Positions 15,843 to 24,551 of a stretch of 64,000 bases of DNA are shown here, in pieces. The notes beneath the pieces are model-generated. The model worked only from the letters and a program-made list of their open reading frames with translations, was not told the DNA's origin and made no database searches. A program made the position numbers and the translations under genes. This DNA is from Lactobacillus sp. Sy-1 (GTDB taxonomy: Bacteria; Bacillota; Bacilli; Lactobacillales; Lactobacillaceae). Location: positions 310,001 through 374,000 of the forward strand of contig NZ_JACCIU010000001.1 in NCBI RefSeq assembly GCF_019303535.1, written 5' to 3'. Numbering within the stretch: position 1 is the first letter of the stretch; the number at the start of each line of letters is the position of its first letter.

Positions 15843-16988
15843 ATGCCAAAATTTAACGGACAACCACTACACTACGATATCGTCGGAAGTTTCTTAAGAC
15901 CAAAGGAACTTAAAGATGCTAGAAAAGACTTTGAAAACCATGAAATTGATCATGATCAACTAACTAAGGTTGAAAACGAAGAAATTACAAAATTAGTTGC
16001 TAAGGAAAAGGAAGTCGGCCTAAAGATTGTGACCGATGGTGAATTCCGGCGGAGTTACTGGCACCTCGATACGTTCTGGGGCTTCGAGGGCATCAAGCAT
16101 ACTAAGCAGGAACACGGCTACATCTTCCATGATGTTGAGACGCGAAATGATTCTGCACAAGTGGAAGGCAAAATTAAGTTCAACCCCAGCCATCCTGACT
16201 TGGAAGCATACAAATTCCTCTACAACTTAACTAAGGATGACGATTCAATCGTTGCGCGGCAAAGTATTCCATCACCAGCACAGCTATACGCTGAACTTGT
16301 CCGGGGACCTGAAAATATTGCGGCACTAGAAAAGTTCTATGGGAAGGATACCGAAGCATTGGTTCAAGATATCGGAAAGGCTTACCATGACTTAATCATT
16401 GCCCTATACGAAGTTGGTTGTCGGGACGTTAAACTGGATGATTGTACTTGGGGCATGCTTGCTGATAAGAACTTTTGGAAGACAATGACGGATAATTACG
16501 ATGATATTGAAGACCTTCAAAAGCTCTACCTACGCTTCAATAACGAAGCGATTAAGAATCTTCCAGACGACCTCCGGATTAGCACCCACGTTTGCCGGGG
16601 AAACTATGCTTCGACCTGGGCAGCTAGTGGCGGTTACCAACCAGTTGCCCACACCCTCTTCGCTGAAGAAAACGTTGACGCCTACTACTTGGAATTCGAT
16701 GATAACCGTTCAGGTGACTTCGCACCATTAAAGGAAGTTACCCCTGGTAAGGAAGTTGTATTAGGGTTGGTAACTAGTAAGAAGCCAGAATTAGAAGATT
16801 CAGTTAACTTGGTTAAGCGCATCCACGAAGCTGCCCAGTACGTGCCATTGGAAAACCTATCATTAAGCACCCAATGTGGATTTGCTTCAACTGAAGAAGG
16901 CAATCACTTAACTGAAAAGCAACAATGGAAGAAGATTAAGTTAGTAATCGATACTGCGGATGAGGTTTGGCAAACGGTCCAAAATTAA
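15843..16988 (+). CDS. Cobalamin-independent methionine synthase family protein (MetE C-domain type)
   Basis: 381 residues, matching the single-domain YxjG/YxjH-type proteins rather than full-length MetE (about 750 residues). Features: H-Y-D-I-V-G-S-F-L-R-P at the N-terminus, V-T-D-G-E-F-R-R, and zinc ligands in S-T-H-V-C-R-G-N and L-S-T-Q-C-G-F. Expected to methylate homocysteine, though the methyl donor of this short group is debated. Its Met T-box leader confirms a link with methionine supply. ATG 15843 follows AAGGGGAG. Confidence 0.85.
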   Translation: MPKFNGQPLHYDIVGSFLRPKELKDARKDFENHEIDHDQLTKVENEEITKLVAKEKEVGLKIVTDGEFRRSYWHLDTFWGFEGIKHTKQEHGYIFHDVETRNDSAQVEGKIKFNPSHPDLEAYKFLYNLTKDDDSIVARQSIPSPAQLYAELVRGPENIAALEKFYGKDTEALVQDIGKAYHDLIIALYEVGCRDVKLDDCTWGMLADKNFWKTMTDNYDDIEDLQKLYLRFNNEAIKNLPDDLRISTHVCRGNYASTWAASGGYQPVAHTLFAEENVDAYYLEFDDNRSGDFAPLKEVTPGKEVVLGLVTSKKPELEDSVNLVKRIHEAAQYVPLENLSLSTQCGFASTEEGNHLTEKQQWKKIKLVIDTADEVWQTVQN

Positions 16989-16999
16989 TTTGCATTCAC

Positions 17000-17241
17000 T
17001 GAAGGGATGAGTAACTAATTGCCCCGTTACAGAAAGCTGCTGTTGATGGAAAGTAGTACGGAAGGGTTAGTGAAAATGGTCCTGGATCAATAATTGTTAA
17101 CGAGCGATTAAGTAAGTTAACGACGCGTCGAACGCGTTACCAACGAAAGAGATGGTGGTCAAAAGAATCATTAAGTAGGGTGGTACCGCGTATGAATTAC
17201 GCCCCTAGGTTCATTAAATATGAACCTGGGGGCGTTTTTTA
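17000..17241 (+). promoter_or_regulatory. Second methionine T-box leader, before metNIQ-luxS
   Basis: T-box core AAGTAGGGTGGTACCGCG (17173-17190), then the terminator CGCCCCTAGGTTCAT / TGAACCTGGGGGCG with T6 (17200-17240). The likely specifier is ATG at 17076-17078 in GAAAATGGTCC, the same context as the first leader. It begins 10-20 bp after the methionine synthase stop without a terminator between, so it may regulate both readthrough and an internal transcript. Confidence 0.88.
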
Positions 17242-17266
17242 ATTGCTAGTAAACGAAGGTGAGTAA

Positions 17267-18307
17267 ATGGCAACAGGTGTAATTAATTTTAAAAAAGTTA
17301 ATAAATCTTTTGATACTGATGAAGGTGTTAACCATGTTTTAAAAGATATTGACCTTTCAATTCCGAAGGGAAAGATTTTCGGAGTGATTGGTTATAGTGG
17401 AGCTGGTAAGTCAACTTTAATTCGTTGTATTAACGGCTTAGAAAAACCAACTGATGGTACAGTGACGTTCAATGATCAAATAGTCAATCAGTTAGACCAC
17501 AAATCATTATTAAATTTGCGCGGCAAAATCAGTATGATCTTCCAACAGTTCAACTTGATGCCAGGAAGAACGATTGCTGAGAATATCTCTTTACCAATTA
17601 AGTACCAGGGTTTTTCCAAGGAAGAGGTTTCAAGTAAGGTCCGCAAGCTCTTGGACTTGGTCGGGTTACCAGATAAATATTCTGCATACCCATCATCATT
17701 ATCAGGTGGCCAGAAGCAACGGATTGCGATTGCACGTGCGTTGATCAATGACCCAGAAGTACTACTCTGTGATGAAGCAACTAGTGCTTTGGATCCTGAA
17801 ACGACCGATTCAATTTTGACCTTACTAAAGCAGTTGAATAAGGACTATGGGATTACGATTATAATTGTTACCCATGAAATGCACGTAATTGAATCAATCT
17901 GTGATGATATTGCAGTTTTGGATAAGGGAAGCATCGTTGAACAAGGAAATGTTTATGCGGTCTTTTCTGATCCGAAGGAAGAGTTGACGAAGAAGTTCAT
18001 TAATACGACTTCAAACTTGAAGATTTCTCAAGAACTTGTCGACACCATTAATTTGAGACCTGGACAGAAGTTGATTAGATTGAGTTATCGGGACGGTGAG
18101 ACGGTAACACCTTTGATTTCAGATATTTCACGACAATTCAACGTGAATGCCAACATCATTATTGGTGATATCAAACTGATTCAAAAGCAGTTACTGGGTG
18201 GTTTGATTATCGTCTTAGATGGTGACAAGGCGGCTGTTGATTCAGCTGAACAATACTTACAACAACAAAAAGATGTTGAAGTGGAGGTGATTAATCATGC
18301 TAGATAA
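17267..18307 (+). CDS. metN: Methionine ABC transporter ATP-binding protein
   Basis: 346 residues. Walker A GYSGAGKST at 42-50, Q-loop I-F-Q-Q-F, signature LSGGQKQR, Walker B V-L-L-C-D-E-A, H-loop V-T-H-E-M. The last about 90 residues form the NIL/ACT regulatory domain that senses methionine in MetN. Drives methionine uptake with MetI and MetQ. GGTGAG precedes ATG 17267. The 3' end overlaps metI by 11 bp. Confidence 0.95.
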   Translation: MATGVINFKKVNKSFDTDEGVNHVLKDIDLSIPKGKIFGVIGYSGAGKSTLIRCINGLEKPTDGTVTFNDQIVNQLDHKSLLNLRGKISMIFQQFNLMPGRTIAENISLPIKYQGFSKEEVSSKVRKLLDLVGLPDKYSAYPSSLSGGQKQRIAIARALINDPEVLLCDEATSALDPETTDSILTLLKQLNKDYGITIIIVTHEMHVIESICDDIAVLDKGSIVEQGNVYAVFSDPKEELTKKFINTTSNLKISQELVDTINLRPGQKLIRLSYRDGETVTPLISDISRQFNVNANIIIGDIKLIQKQLLGGLIIVLDGDKAAVDSAEQYLQQQKDVEVEVINHAR

Positions 18308-18968
18308 GTATTTCCCAAACGTTGCTGCAAACTGGCAAGCATTTACAGAGTCAATCTTAGAAACGATTGAAATGGTAATTATCGCTGGATTAATCTCCTT
18401 CGTAGTTAGTTTATTATTAGGAATTATCTTAGTTGTTACCCAACAGGATGGAATCTCACCTAACCGGGTTGTTTGGAACATCATTGATAAATTGATCAAC
18501 CTCTTTAGATCAATTCCATTCATTATTTTGATTGTAGCCCTGATTCCATTGACGACCGTTATTTCAGGAACTGCAATTGGGGTTCGTGGGACGATTTTCC
18601 CACTAGTAATCGGAATCACCCCCTTCTTTTCCAGACAAATTGAATCAGCACTGAACGATACCAATTCTGGTTTAATTGAAACTGGCGAGGCAATTGGGTT
18701 AACTAATTTTCAAATCATCAGATCAATTTACTTACATGAAAGTATTTCTGGATTAACCAGAATGACCACCACGACTATTGTTAGTTTAATCGGTTTGACA
18801 GCCATTGTTGGTGTTGTTGGTGGAGGAGGCTTAGGAAACTTTGCTATTCAATATGGTTATCAACAAAACCAATTCGACGTTACGTTAGCATGTATTATCG
18901 TGCTTTTGATTATCGTAACAATCGTTCAAATTTTAGGAACATTAATATCTGAAACACTAAAACATTAG
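18297..18968 (+). CDS. metI: Methionine ABC transporter permease
   Basis: 223 residues, five predicted helices. BPD_transp_1 fold with E-A-I-G-L-T-N-F-Q-I-I-R as the EAA coupling loop and VVGGGGLGNFAIQYGY, typical of MetI. N-terminal A-F-T-E-S-I-L-E-T-I-E-M. GGAGGTG within the end of metN precedes ATG 18297. Confidence 0.95.
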   Translation: MLDKYFPNVAANWQAFTESILETIEMVIIAGLISFVVSLLLGIILVVTQQDGISPNRVVWNIIDKLINLFRSIPFIILIVALIPLTTVISGTAIGVRGTIFPLVIGITPFFSRQIESALNDTNSGLIETGEAIGLTNFQIIRSIYLHESISGLTRMTTTTIVSLIGLTAIVGVVGGGGLGNFAIQYGYQQNQFDVTLACIIVLLIIVTIVQILGTLISETLKH

Positions 18969-18981
18969 GAGATGTAAGCAA

Positions 18982-19851
18982 ATGAGTAAAAAGAAACGAT
19001 TACAGTGGACATCCTTAAGTATTGTTGGAGTATTAGTAGTTATTTTAGGATTTATCATTTTCTCAGGAAAAGGGAATTCATCGTCCAGTAGTTCTAATAA
19101 TAGTAAGACAAAGGTCGTTAATATTGGTGTTACTGGTTCCACCGATATCCCAATTTGGAAGGAAATCAATAAGAAATTAGCTAAGGAACATATCTATGCA
19201 AAGGTAAAGGTCTTTAGTGATGGGGATGCGTTGAATCAAGCTACTTCCAATGGGCAAATTGACATTAACTCATTCCAACACTATGCCTTTCTAAAGCAAG
19301 AAGAACAACAGAAGCACTATAAGTTTGCTGTGATTGGTCAAACATACATCCAGCCATTGAACATCTACTCCAAGAAAATCAAGAGCGTTAAGGAATTAAA
19401 GGATGGCGATAAGATAGCGATTCCCAATAATCCTACCAATGCTGGTCGGGCTTTGAAAGTACTTGAGAAAGCTGGTTTAATCAAAACCAACCCTAAAAAG
19501 GGATATTCACCAACCTTAACTGACATTACTAGCAACCCTAAGCACCTCAAAATTATTGAAGTTGACCCTGCTGCAATTTTGAAGTTATTACCAAACTTTG
19601 CAGCTGGAATTACTAATGCTAACTATGTGCAAGCTAACCACATGAACCCAGCAAAGGATTCTATTTTCCAAATTGCACCAGACCTTAAGGACCCATACAA
19701 CAAGCCTTGGATTAACGTTTTGGTAACTCGTGAATCAGAAAAGAACAATGCTACATTTAAGAAGGTGGTTAAAGCATACAATTCTAAATCTGTTTATGAT
19801 TTAATTAAGAAAGAATACAAGGGCGTTGATGTCCCAGCATTTAATTACTAA
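18982..19851 (+). CDS. metQ: Methionine-binding protein MetQ (NlpA family), membrane-anchored form
   Basis: 289 residues. The NlpA family body is clear: V-N-I-G-V-T-G-S-T-D, D-I-N-S-F-Q-H, I-A-I-P-N-N-P-T-N-A-G-R-A-L, and I-N-V-L-V-T-R near the end. Unlike most MetQ proteins it has no lipobox Cys. The N-terminus is a basic start, one hydrophobic helix (IVGVLVVILGFIIFSG) and a Ser/Asn linker. It is probably anchored by an uncleaved helix; the absence of any cysteine in the reading is direct. 13 bp after metI. Confidence 0.9.
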   Translation: MSKKKRLQWTSLSIVGVLVVILGFIIFSGKGNSSSSSSNNSKTKVVNIGVTGSTDIPIWKEINKKLAKEHIYAKVKVFSDGDALNQATSNGQIDINSFQHYAFLKQEEQQKHYKFAVIGQTYIQPLNIYSKKIKSVKELKDGDKIAIPNNPTNAGRALKVLEKAGLIKTNPKKGYSPTLTDITSNPKHLKIIEVDPAAILKLLPNFAAGITNANYVQANHMNPAKDSIFQIAPDLKDPYNKPWINVLVTRESEKNNATFKKVVKAYNSKSVYDLIKKEYKGVDVPAFNY

Positions 19852-19887
19852 TTTAATATATTTAAAAATAGAAAGGTTGATTTATTT

Positions 19888-20361
19888 ATGGCTAAAGTAG
19901 AAAGTTTCACCCTTGATCACACTAAGGTTCAAGCACCATACGTTCGTTTAATTACTGAAGAAACTGGGGAACACGGTGACGTGATTTCTAACTACGATTT
20001 ACGATTAGTACAACCTAATGAAGAAGCAATTCCAACCGCTGGATTACACACGATTGAACACCTCCTGGCAGGATTACTTCGTGACCGCTTGACCGGTGTG
20101 ATTGACTGTTCGCCATTTGGTTGTCGGACCGGTTTTCATTTAATTACTTGGGGTTCACATTCCACCGAAGACGTTGCTAAGGCATTGAAGAGTTCATTAG
20201 AAGAAATTGCTAACAACGTGGAATGGAAGGACGTTCAAGGGACGACTGCAGAAAGTTGTGGAAATTGGCGTGATCATTCGCTATTTTCAGCTAAGGCATG
20301 GGCAAATACTATCTTAGAGCAAAAGATTAGTACCGACCCATACGTTCGAAAAACGATTTAA
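19888..20361 (+). CDS. luxS: S-ribosylhomocysteine lyase (AI-2 synthase)
   Basis: 157 residues, usual length. Splits S-ribosylhomocysteine to homocysteine and DPD, the precursor of autoinducer-2, in the activated methyl cycle. Zinc site intact: H54 and H58 in HTIEH and C124 in ESCGNWRDH, with the catalytic Cys in F-G-C-R-T-G-F. It lies 36 bp after metQ with AAAGGTTG. No terminator separates them, so homocysteine recycling is under the same Met T-box. Confidence 0.95.
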   Translation: MAKVESFTLDHTKVQAPYVRLITEETGEHGDVISNYDLRLVQPNEEAIPTAGLHTIEHLLAGLLRDRLTGVIDCSPFGCRTGFHLITWGSHSTEDVAKALKSSLEEIANNVEWKDVQGTTAESCGNWRDHSLFSAKAWANTILEQKISTDPYVRKTI

Positions 20362-20390
20362 TTGACTAACTTAACTTAGGAGTGATGGGG

Positions 20391-20516
20391 ATGGCACTAT
20401 TTGACAACTATATTTTTCGAACATTTTTAATTGTTGCTTTTTGGGTGGCATACCTAGCACTGGTTAAGTTTGTATTTCGAAAAAAACCAACGCACAATAA
20501 ATGTAAACGAAAGTAA
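20391..20516 (+). CDS. 41-residue single-helix membrane protein after luxS
   Basis: A small ORF, MALFDNYIFRTFLIVAF.., with one hydrophobic helix and a basic tail ending K-C-K-R-K. AGGAG is 8 bases upstream and the terminator follows immediately, so it is the last gene of the Met operon. No family recognised. Its reading frame, ribosome binding site and place make it a credible protein. Confidence 0.6.
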   Translation: MALFDNYIFRTFLIVAFWVAYLALVKFVFRKKPTHNKCKRK

Positions 20517-20560
20517 AAAAGATGAACCCGGTCCGACTTAGGTGCGGGGTTCATCTTTTT
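20517..20560. terminator. Bidirectional terminator
   Basis: AAAGATGAACCC pairs with GGGGTTCATCTTT; serves the metNIQ-luxS operon and the convergent TetR gene. Confidence 0.88.
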
Positions 20561-20572
20561 AGTTAGATAACG

Positions 20573-21127
20573 CTATTCACTGAATGATCCTAGGATGGCA
20601 CGGAGCTCCTTAATCACTTCCAGTTGATGTTCAACCGAAAACGTTTCCGGATTTTGGATGTAGTAGCTAATGGCCTTCAACACTATGACCGCCATTAGTT
20701 CAATTACGAGGGGGTCGTTAGAGACGTGCCGTGAATTCAAAGCTCCTGCAATCATCTTTTTCATTTCTAGATTAATGTCGATATCCTCCACCTTAATCAT
20801 TTGTAACGCTAAAAATGATTTACGGAGTGAATTATCGTTGATCATTGATTTAACAATGCTGACGACGGCATCTCGGTCTGCATCAGAGTTAGTTTCAATT
20901 GATTTAAAGTGATTTTGAACAATTTCAAAATACTCTTCAATAAACTTATCACCAATATGTTTGGCTAGGTCATACTTATCTTGAAAATGATCGTAGAATG
21001 TTTTCGGGTTGATTTCTGCATTCTTAGCAATTTGAATAACGGTAACCTTATCAAAACCGATGCTGATTACCAAATCAATAAAGCTATTTTCAATTTCACG
21101 AAGGGTGCGTTTTACTCTTAAGTCCAT
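20573..21127 (-). CDS. TetR/AcrR family regulator
   Basis: 184 residues. HTH region KVTVIQIAKNAEINPKTFYD then H-F-Q-D-K-Y-D-L near residues 25-52. The C-terminal part is of the TetR_C_33-like variable type. GGGAGG precedes ATG 21127. Divergent from the unknown gene at 21267, which is a reasonable target, but no clear operator was found. Confidence 0.88.
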   Translation of the reverse strand: MDLRVKRTLREIENSFIDLVISIGFDKVTVIQIAKNAEINPKTFYDHFQDKYDLAKHIGDKFIEEYFEIVQNHFKSIETNSDADRDAVVSIVKSMINDNSLRKSFLALQMIKVEDIDINLEMKKMIAGALNSRHVSNDPLVIELMAVIVLKAISYYIQNPETFSVEHQLEVIKELRAILGSFSE

Positions 21128-21266
21128 TTGAATCCTCCCAGTTATGTAATAGATACCACCATTATATTACTTAAGTAATGCAGCGGACAATTTTAACCAT
21201 TGTTGAAGCTGAATTCATCATTTAAGATATAATCATCAACTAACAACAGACAAGGGGTTTTGCAAA

Positions 21267-22118
21267 ATGGCAGATTACACAATTAAATTCAGCGTTGACG
21301 GGCGGACAATTTTACAGTCAGAAATTTTAGACATGGAACTTAGTCGTTACCACCATGTATTCGATGTATTTGCTTCCAAGGGCATTGATATTAATTTGAA
21401 TGGTAAGAAGCAATCATTGAGCGAACTGAAGGCCCTTAGTTTGGATGATGCTAAACTAGCACTAGCTCAAACGAGAGAATCAATTGGTAAGCCTAAGACA
21501 TTGGAACTTTTCAAACCTGAAATTGAACGTAGTGATGAAATGTGGCAGACTATCGCTAAGAATGCGGATCCTAATCAACCCCTCCAACAAGCAATCGTGG
21601 AAGTTGAAACTGACAACATCTCGTTGATTCAATTCATGTTATTCAACCAATCATTGGCAAAGGAAAACAACCTCTACCTCCCATCGATGATTCATCCAGA
21701 ACACTACTACTTTGATGCTCAAAAGGGCGGTCGCCAAGTAATCATGGAAACCTTTGGGATGTACAAGGATCCTTCTTACTTGGATTTACAACCAGCAGCA
21801 ATTAAGAAATACCCAATTACGCCCGATGCGGACGATGATTTAATCATGGCTGGAGATACTTTCTTAGCTGATAGTGGCATTAATACTACGATCGTTGGAA
21901 TGCACCAATTGAAGAACAAGCCGAATGGGATGAAGGTTAAACTAGGGGTCTTTCTTCCTCAATCGGCACCAAAGGAAATCTTGGAAGGTCATAAGTGGCA
22001 CTTGATGGTTGAATTTAATAACGGGCTTCATTTCGCCGTTAAGAAGCAACCTAATTTCTTCCAAAAAATGATTTTTAAAACGGTCCTTAAGAAACTTAAA
22101 AAAGATATGAAGAAATAA
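21267..22118 (+). CDS. Conserved-looking protein of unknown function
   Basis: 283 residues, cytoplasmic, no signal peptide. N-terminal half is charged; the central part has E-T-D-N-I-S-L-I-Q-F-M-L-F-N-Q-S and H-P-E-H-Y-Y-F-D, then M-E-T-F-G-M-Y, and a basic amphipathic C-terminus (F-K-T-V-L-K-K-L-K-K-D-M-K-K). Family not recognised. It starts with AAGGGG before ATG 21267 and has its own terminator. Divergent from a TetR gene, so possibly inducible. Confidence 0.7.
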   Translation: MADYTIKFSVDGRTILQSEILDMELSRYHHVFDVFASKGIDINLNGKKQSLSELKALSLDDAKLALAQTRESIGKPKTLELFKPEIERSDEMWQTIAKNADPNQPLQQAIVEVETDNISLIQFMLFNQSLAKENNLYLPSMIHPEHYYFDAQKGGRQVIMETFGMYKDPSYLDLQPAAIKKYPITPDADDDLIMAGDTFLADSGINTTIVGMHQLKNKPNGMKVKLGVFLPQSAPKEILEGHKWHLMVEFNNGLHFAVKKQPNFFQKMIFKTVLKKLKKDMKK

Positions 22119-22123
22119 TAATT

Positions 22124-22155
22124 AGGCGGCGCCCGTGATTGGGAGCGGCCTTTTT
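22124..22155 (+). terminator. Rho-independent terminator
   Basis: Interrupted GC stem AGGC-GC-CCC with GGG-GC-GCCT followed by T5. Confidence 0.7.
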
Positions 22156-22220
22156 AATTGAAATTAGTGGATTTACCTGCATATAATATGGACATTAAAT
22201 AAATTAAAGAGGGCATTGAA

Positions 22221-23084
22221 ATGAAAATTGGATTTATTGGAACCGGGGTTATGGGAACCGGCATGGTTCTCAATTTAATTAAGCATCATTATGATGTAAC
22301 CGTTTATAATCGGACCAAGGCGCACGCCGCGGATGCAATGAATGCTGGGGCTAAGTGGGCGGATTCACCAAAAGAATTGGCAGCTGAAGTTGACGTAGTC
22401 CTAACGATTGTGGGCTTTCCCCAGGACGTGGAGGAAGTTTACTATGGTGATAATGGATTGTTCCAGTCTGCTAAAGCGGGGCAAACGTTGATTGAAATGA
22501 CCACCAGCAAACCTAGTTTAGAAGTTCAGATTGCTGAAACTGCTGATGCTAAGGGAATTAAGACGTTGGATGCTCCCGTTTCTGGTGGAGATGTTGGCGC
22601 GAAGAACGGGACTTTAACCATCATGGTTGGTGGCGAACAGGCTGTCTTTGATGAAATGAAGCCGGTTTTGAGCGCCATGGGTAGCAACGTAAACTTGTTT
22701 GGGGGTCACGGAAAGGGTCAACACACCAAGATGGCCAACCAAATTATGATTGCGGGAACCATGACCGGATTATCCGAAATGTTGGCCTACGGGAAGTCAG
22801 CTGGCTTGGATCTTTCCGCATTGGTCAAGACCGTTTCCCAAGGTAGTGGTGATAACTGGAGCCTTGATAACTATGGTCCCCGAATCCTCGCTGGTGACTT
22901 CAAGCCAGGGTTTGCTGCTAAGCACTTCTTGAAGGACTTGCGGATTGCCCTGCAAGAATCTGAAAAGATGGATGTGCCACTACCAGCTACTGAAAAGGCC
23001 AAGGAACTCTATGAAAAGATGGTTGATCAAATGAACCTGGGAAACGATGGAACCCAGGGGTTAGTGAAGTTGTATGAGAAATAG
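22221..23084 (+). CDS. NAD(P)-dependent beta-hydroxyacid dehydrogenase
   Basis: 287 residues of the 3-hydroxyisobutyrate / tartronate semialdehyde reductase family. Rossmann motif GFIGTGVMGTGM at 4-15, substrate-binding DAPVSGGDVGAKNG near 115-128, and catalytic Lys in G-K-G-Q-H-T-K-M-A-N-Q. Substrate not predictable; small beta-hydroxyacids or semialdehydes are usual. Monocistronic, AGAGGGC before ATG 22221. Confidence 0.85.
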   Translation: MKIGFIGTGVMGTGMVLNLIKHHYDVTVYNRTKAHAADAMNAGAKWADSPKELAAEVDVVLTIVGFPQDVEEVYYGDNGLFQSAKAGQTLIEMTTSKPSLEVQIAETADAKGIKTLDAPVSGGDVGAKNGTLTIMVGGEQAVFDEMKPVLSAMGSNVNLFGGHGKGQHTKMANQIMIAGTMTGLSEMLAYGKSAGLDLSALVKTVSQGSGDNWSLDNYGPRILAGDFKPGFAAKHFLKDLRIALQESEKMDVPLPATEKAKELYEKMVDQMNLGNDGTQGLVKLYEK

Positions 23085-23286
23085 GTTGAATTAAAATAAT
23101 TTTTTCCTATACTATAATAGTAATGAATGTTAAATGTTATGGGTGTTTCGTCATACCAATTATTATTTATTAATGGTCTAAAAAATATTTTTTGTGTGGC
23201 TGATTGTTATTTAAGTACTCAATTTCTATTTAATGATGAATTCTCTTAACTATTTCATGATTTTAATTTTTATTGGAGTGATAGAA

Positions 23287-23457
23287 TTGAAAAAAGATAA
23301 GGCTATTTTAGGATTAATGTTGCTTATAAATATTGCATTAGTATCTTCTGGATCTAGTAATTTATTCGTTAAGCTCGTCGCAATGTTTCTATCATTTGCA
23401 ATTTTAATAAAGGGCTTTAAACTCCTAAAGGAAAAATTTAAAGCTGGTAGTAATTAA
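23287..23457 (+). CDS. Small membrane protein, TTG start
   Basis: 56 residues with two hydrophobic helices (ILGLMLLINIALVSSG and LVAMFLSFAILIKGF) and a lysine-rich tail. TTG at 23287 is chosen because TGGAGTGA lies 6-8 bases upstream; the in-frame ATG at 23233 has no ribosome binding site. AT-rich. Unknown function. Confidence 0.5.
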   Translation: MKKDKAILGLMLLINIALVSSGSSNLFVKLVAMFLSFAILIKGFKLLKEKFKAGSN

Positions 23458-23526
23458 TTTGATTCCTTAATTAGCAAGCTGCGTTAAGAGCAGTGGCTTA
23501 TTTAACTAAAAGCAAACTAATGAATT

Positions 23527-23569
23527 AGTCGCCCAATTAACTTCACCAAAAGGTTGGGACGACTTTTTT
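23527..23569. terminator. Terminator
   Basis: AGTCGCCCAA/TTGGGACGACT stem with T6 on the plus strand. Confidence 0.7.
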
Positions 23570-23575
23570 ATTAAA

Positions 23576-23794
23576 TTAATTATCCCCAAACATTTTATCA
23601 TGAGTTCCGATGTTGATAGCAGTTACAATTAAATCACCATAGTTAATAGAATAAGTGACTATAATATCATTCAATGGATTTGATTTACATCCCTTAGGAG
23701 TATCTCTAATGTGAAATTCCCTGTAATCGCTTAGTTAGTAAGATAACTGATGATCATGGAATTCAGGGCTAGGTCTAAATCTTAACTTGGCCAT
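23576..23794 (-). pseudogene. Degenerate RelE/YafQ-type toxin
   Basis: The frame from ATG 23794 reads MAKLRFRPSPEFHDHQLSY, then a stop, then L-S-D-Y-R-E-F-H-I-R-D-T-P-K-G and N-I-G-T-H-D-K-M-F. This is the C-terminal half of a YafQ-family mRNA interferase, with an internal N-terminal deletion fused to the start and a nonsense codon in the middle. 73 codons against about 95-110 in intact toxins. It cannot make an active protein. Confidence 0.75.
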
Positions 23795-23853
23795 TAAAAC
23801 TGATTCCAGTACTCATCATTAGATTTAACGATTGGGTTAGGAGCAATAATTTC
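23794..23853 (-). pseudogene. 3' remnant of RelB/DinJ-type antitoxin
   Basis: Nineteen codons, EIIAPNPIVKSNDEYWNQF, ending in TAA that overlaps the toxin ATG by one base, the usual arrangement of these operons. The N-terminal ribbon-helix-helix part is missing and a stop lies directly upstream. Confidence 0.6.
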
Positions 23854-23943
23854 CTATGCAATTAAGACTTAAGGTTGGTGATATTGAATAGTTTTAAATT
23901 AGCTATGTTAAACTATCACTATTAAACAATAAGGGAATGGTTT

Positions 23944-24165
23944 ATAATCGATCACTTTAAAAGTATTGCAATTATCATCTCATACCTAGTCCTACTATTC
24001 GGAATCATCATGCTCAGTGTGGGCTGGTCGCTGTTTAAATTTCGCGCGTTGAGAAACAAACCAGCTTGGGATGGAATTGGCGGTAAAATAATTAAAACTG
24101 GTATTTGGGTAACGATTTTAGGGTTAGCGCTAACCGGTTTATCGTTATATTTGCTAGGAAATTAG
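23944..24165 (+). CDS. Small two-helix membrane ORF without a standard start
   Basis: An open frame of 73 residues, I-I-D-H-F-K-S-I-A.., with helices ISYLVLLFGIIMLSVGW and IWVTILGLALTGLSLYLLG separated by a polar loop. AAGGGAATGG lies just upstream, but the codon in position is ATA (23944), a rare start. The first in-frame ATG would remove most of helix 1. Either a non-canonical start or a decayed gene. Confidence 0.4.
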   Translation: MIDHFKSIAIIISYLVLLFGIIMLSVGWSLFKFRALRNKPAWDGIGGKIIKTGIWVTILGLALTGLSLYLLGN

Positions 24166-24168
24166 ATC

Positions 24169-24215
24169 AAAAAGTCGCCCGTAGGATTTACTAAAAATCT
24201 TACGGGTGACTTTTT
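24169..24215. terminator. Bidirectional terminator
   Basis: AAAAAGTCGCCCGTA pairs with TACGGGTGACTTTTT between the small membrane ORF and the convergent HTH gene. Confidence 0.88.
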
Positions 24216-24217
24216 GA

Positions 24218-24412
24218 TTATTCCTTTTCGTATTTAATAATGTCACCTGGGGTGCAATCTAAAGCTTCACAAATCTTAGTGAGCTTTTCAAAACGAATTC
24301 CCTTAGCTTTATTATTCTTTAAAATGGATAAGTTAGCCGGAGTAATTCCAATTTTATTTGCGAGTTCTTTTGATGACATCTGTCGTTTTAAAATCATTAT
24401 ATCTATAATCAT
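24218..24412 (-). CDS. Small Cro/CI-type HTH regulator (YozG-like)
   Basis: 64 residues, almost entirely the HTH: KELANKIGITPANLSILKNN, then F-E-K-L-T-K-I-C-E-A-L-D-C-T-P-G-D-I-I. These proteins usually follow a DUF2975 membrane gene. Here that partner is absent and no ribosome binding site precedes ATG 24412, so it may be leaderless or a surviving fragment of the usual pair. Confidence 0.8.
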   Translation of the reverse strand: MIIDIMILKRQMSSKELANKIGITPANLSILKNNKAKGIRFEKLTKICEALDCTPGDIIKYEKE

Positions 24413-24444
24413 AACGATGATTTTAATGAACTTACAAACAAACT

Positions 24445-24492
24445 AAAAAAGAATTGAATCAATGCCGATTAGCAACTGGTTCAATTCTTTTT
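24445..24492. terminator. Terminator-like hairpin
   Basis: AAAAGAATTGAA/TTCAATTCTTTT arms around about 20 bases, with A and T flanks. Confidence 0.6.
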
Positions 24493-24551
24493 AATTTTAA
24501 ATATTAGATACTGGGCGCGTTATCTTCTTTCCGTAAAAGTAAATTATACAT

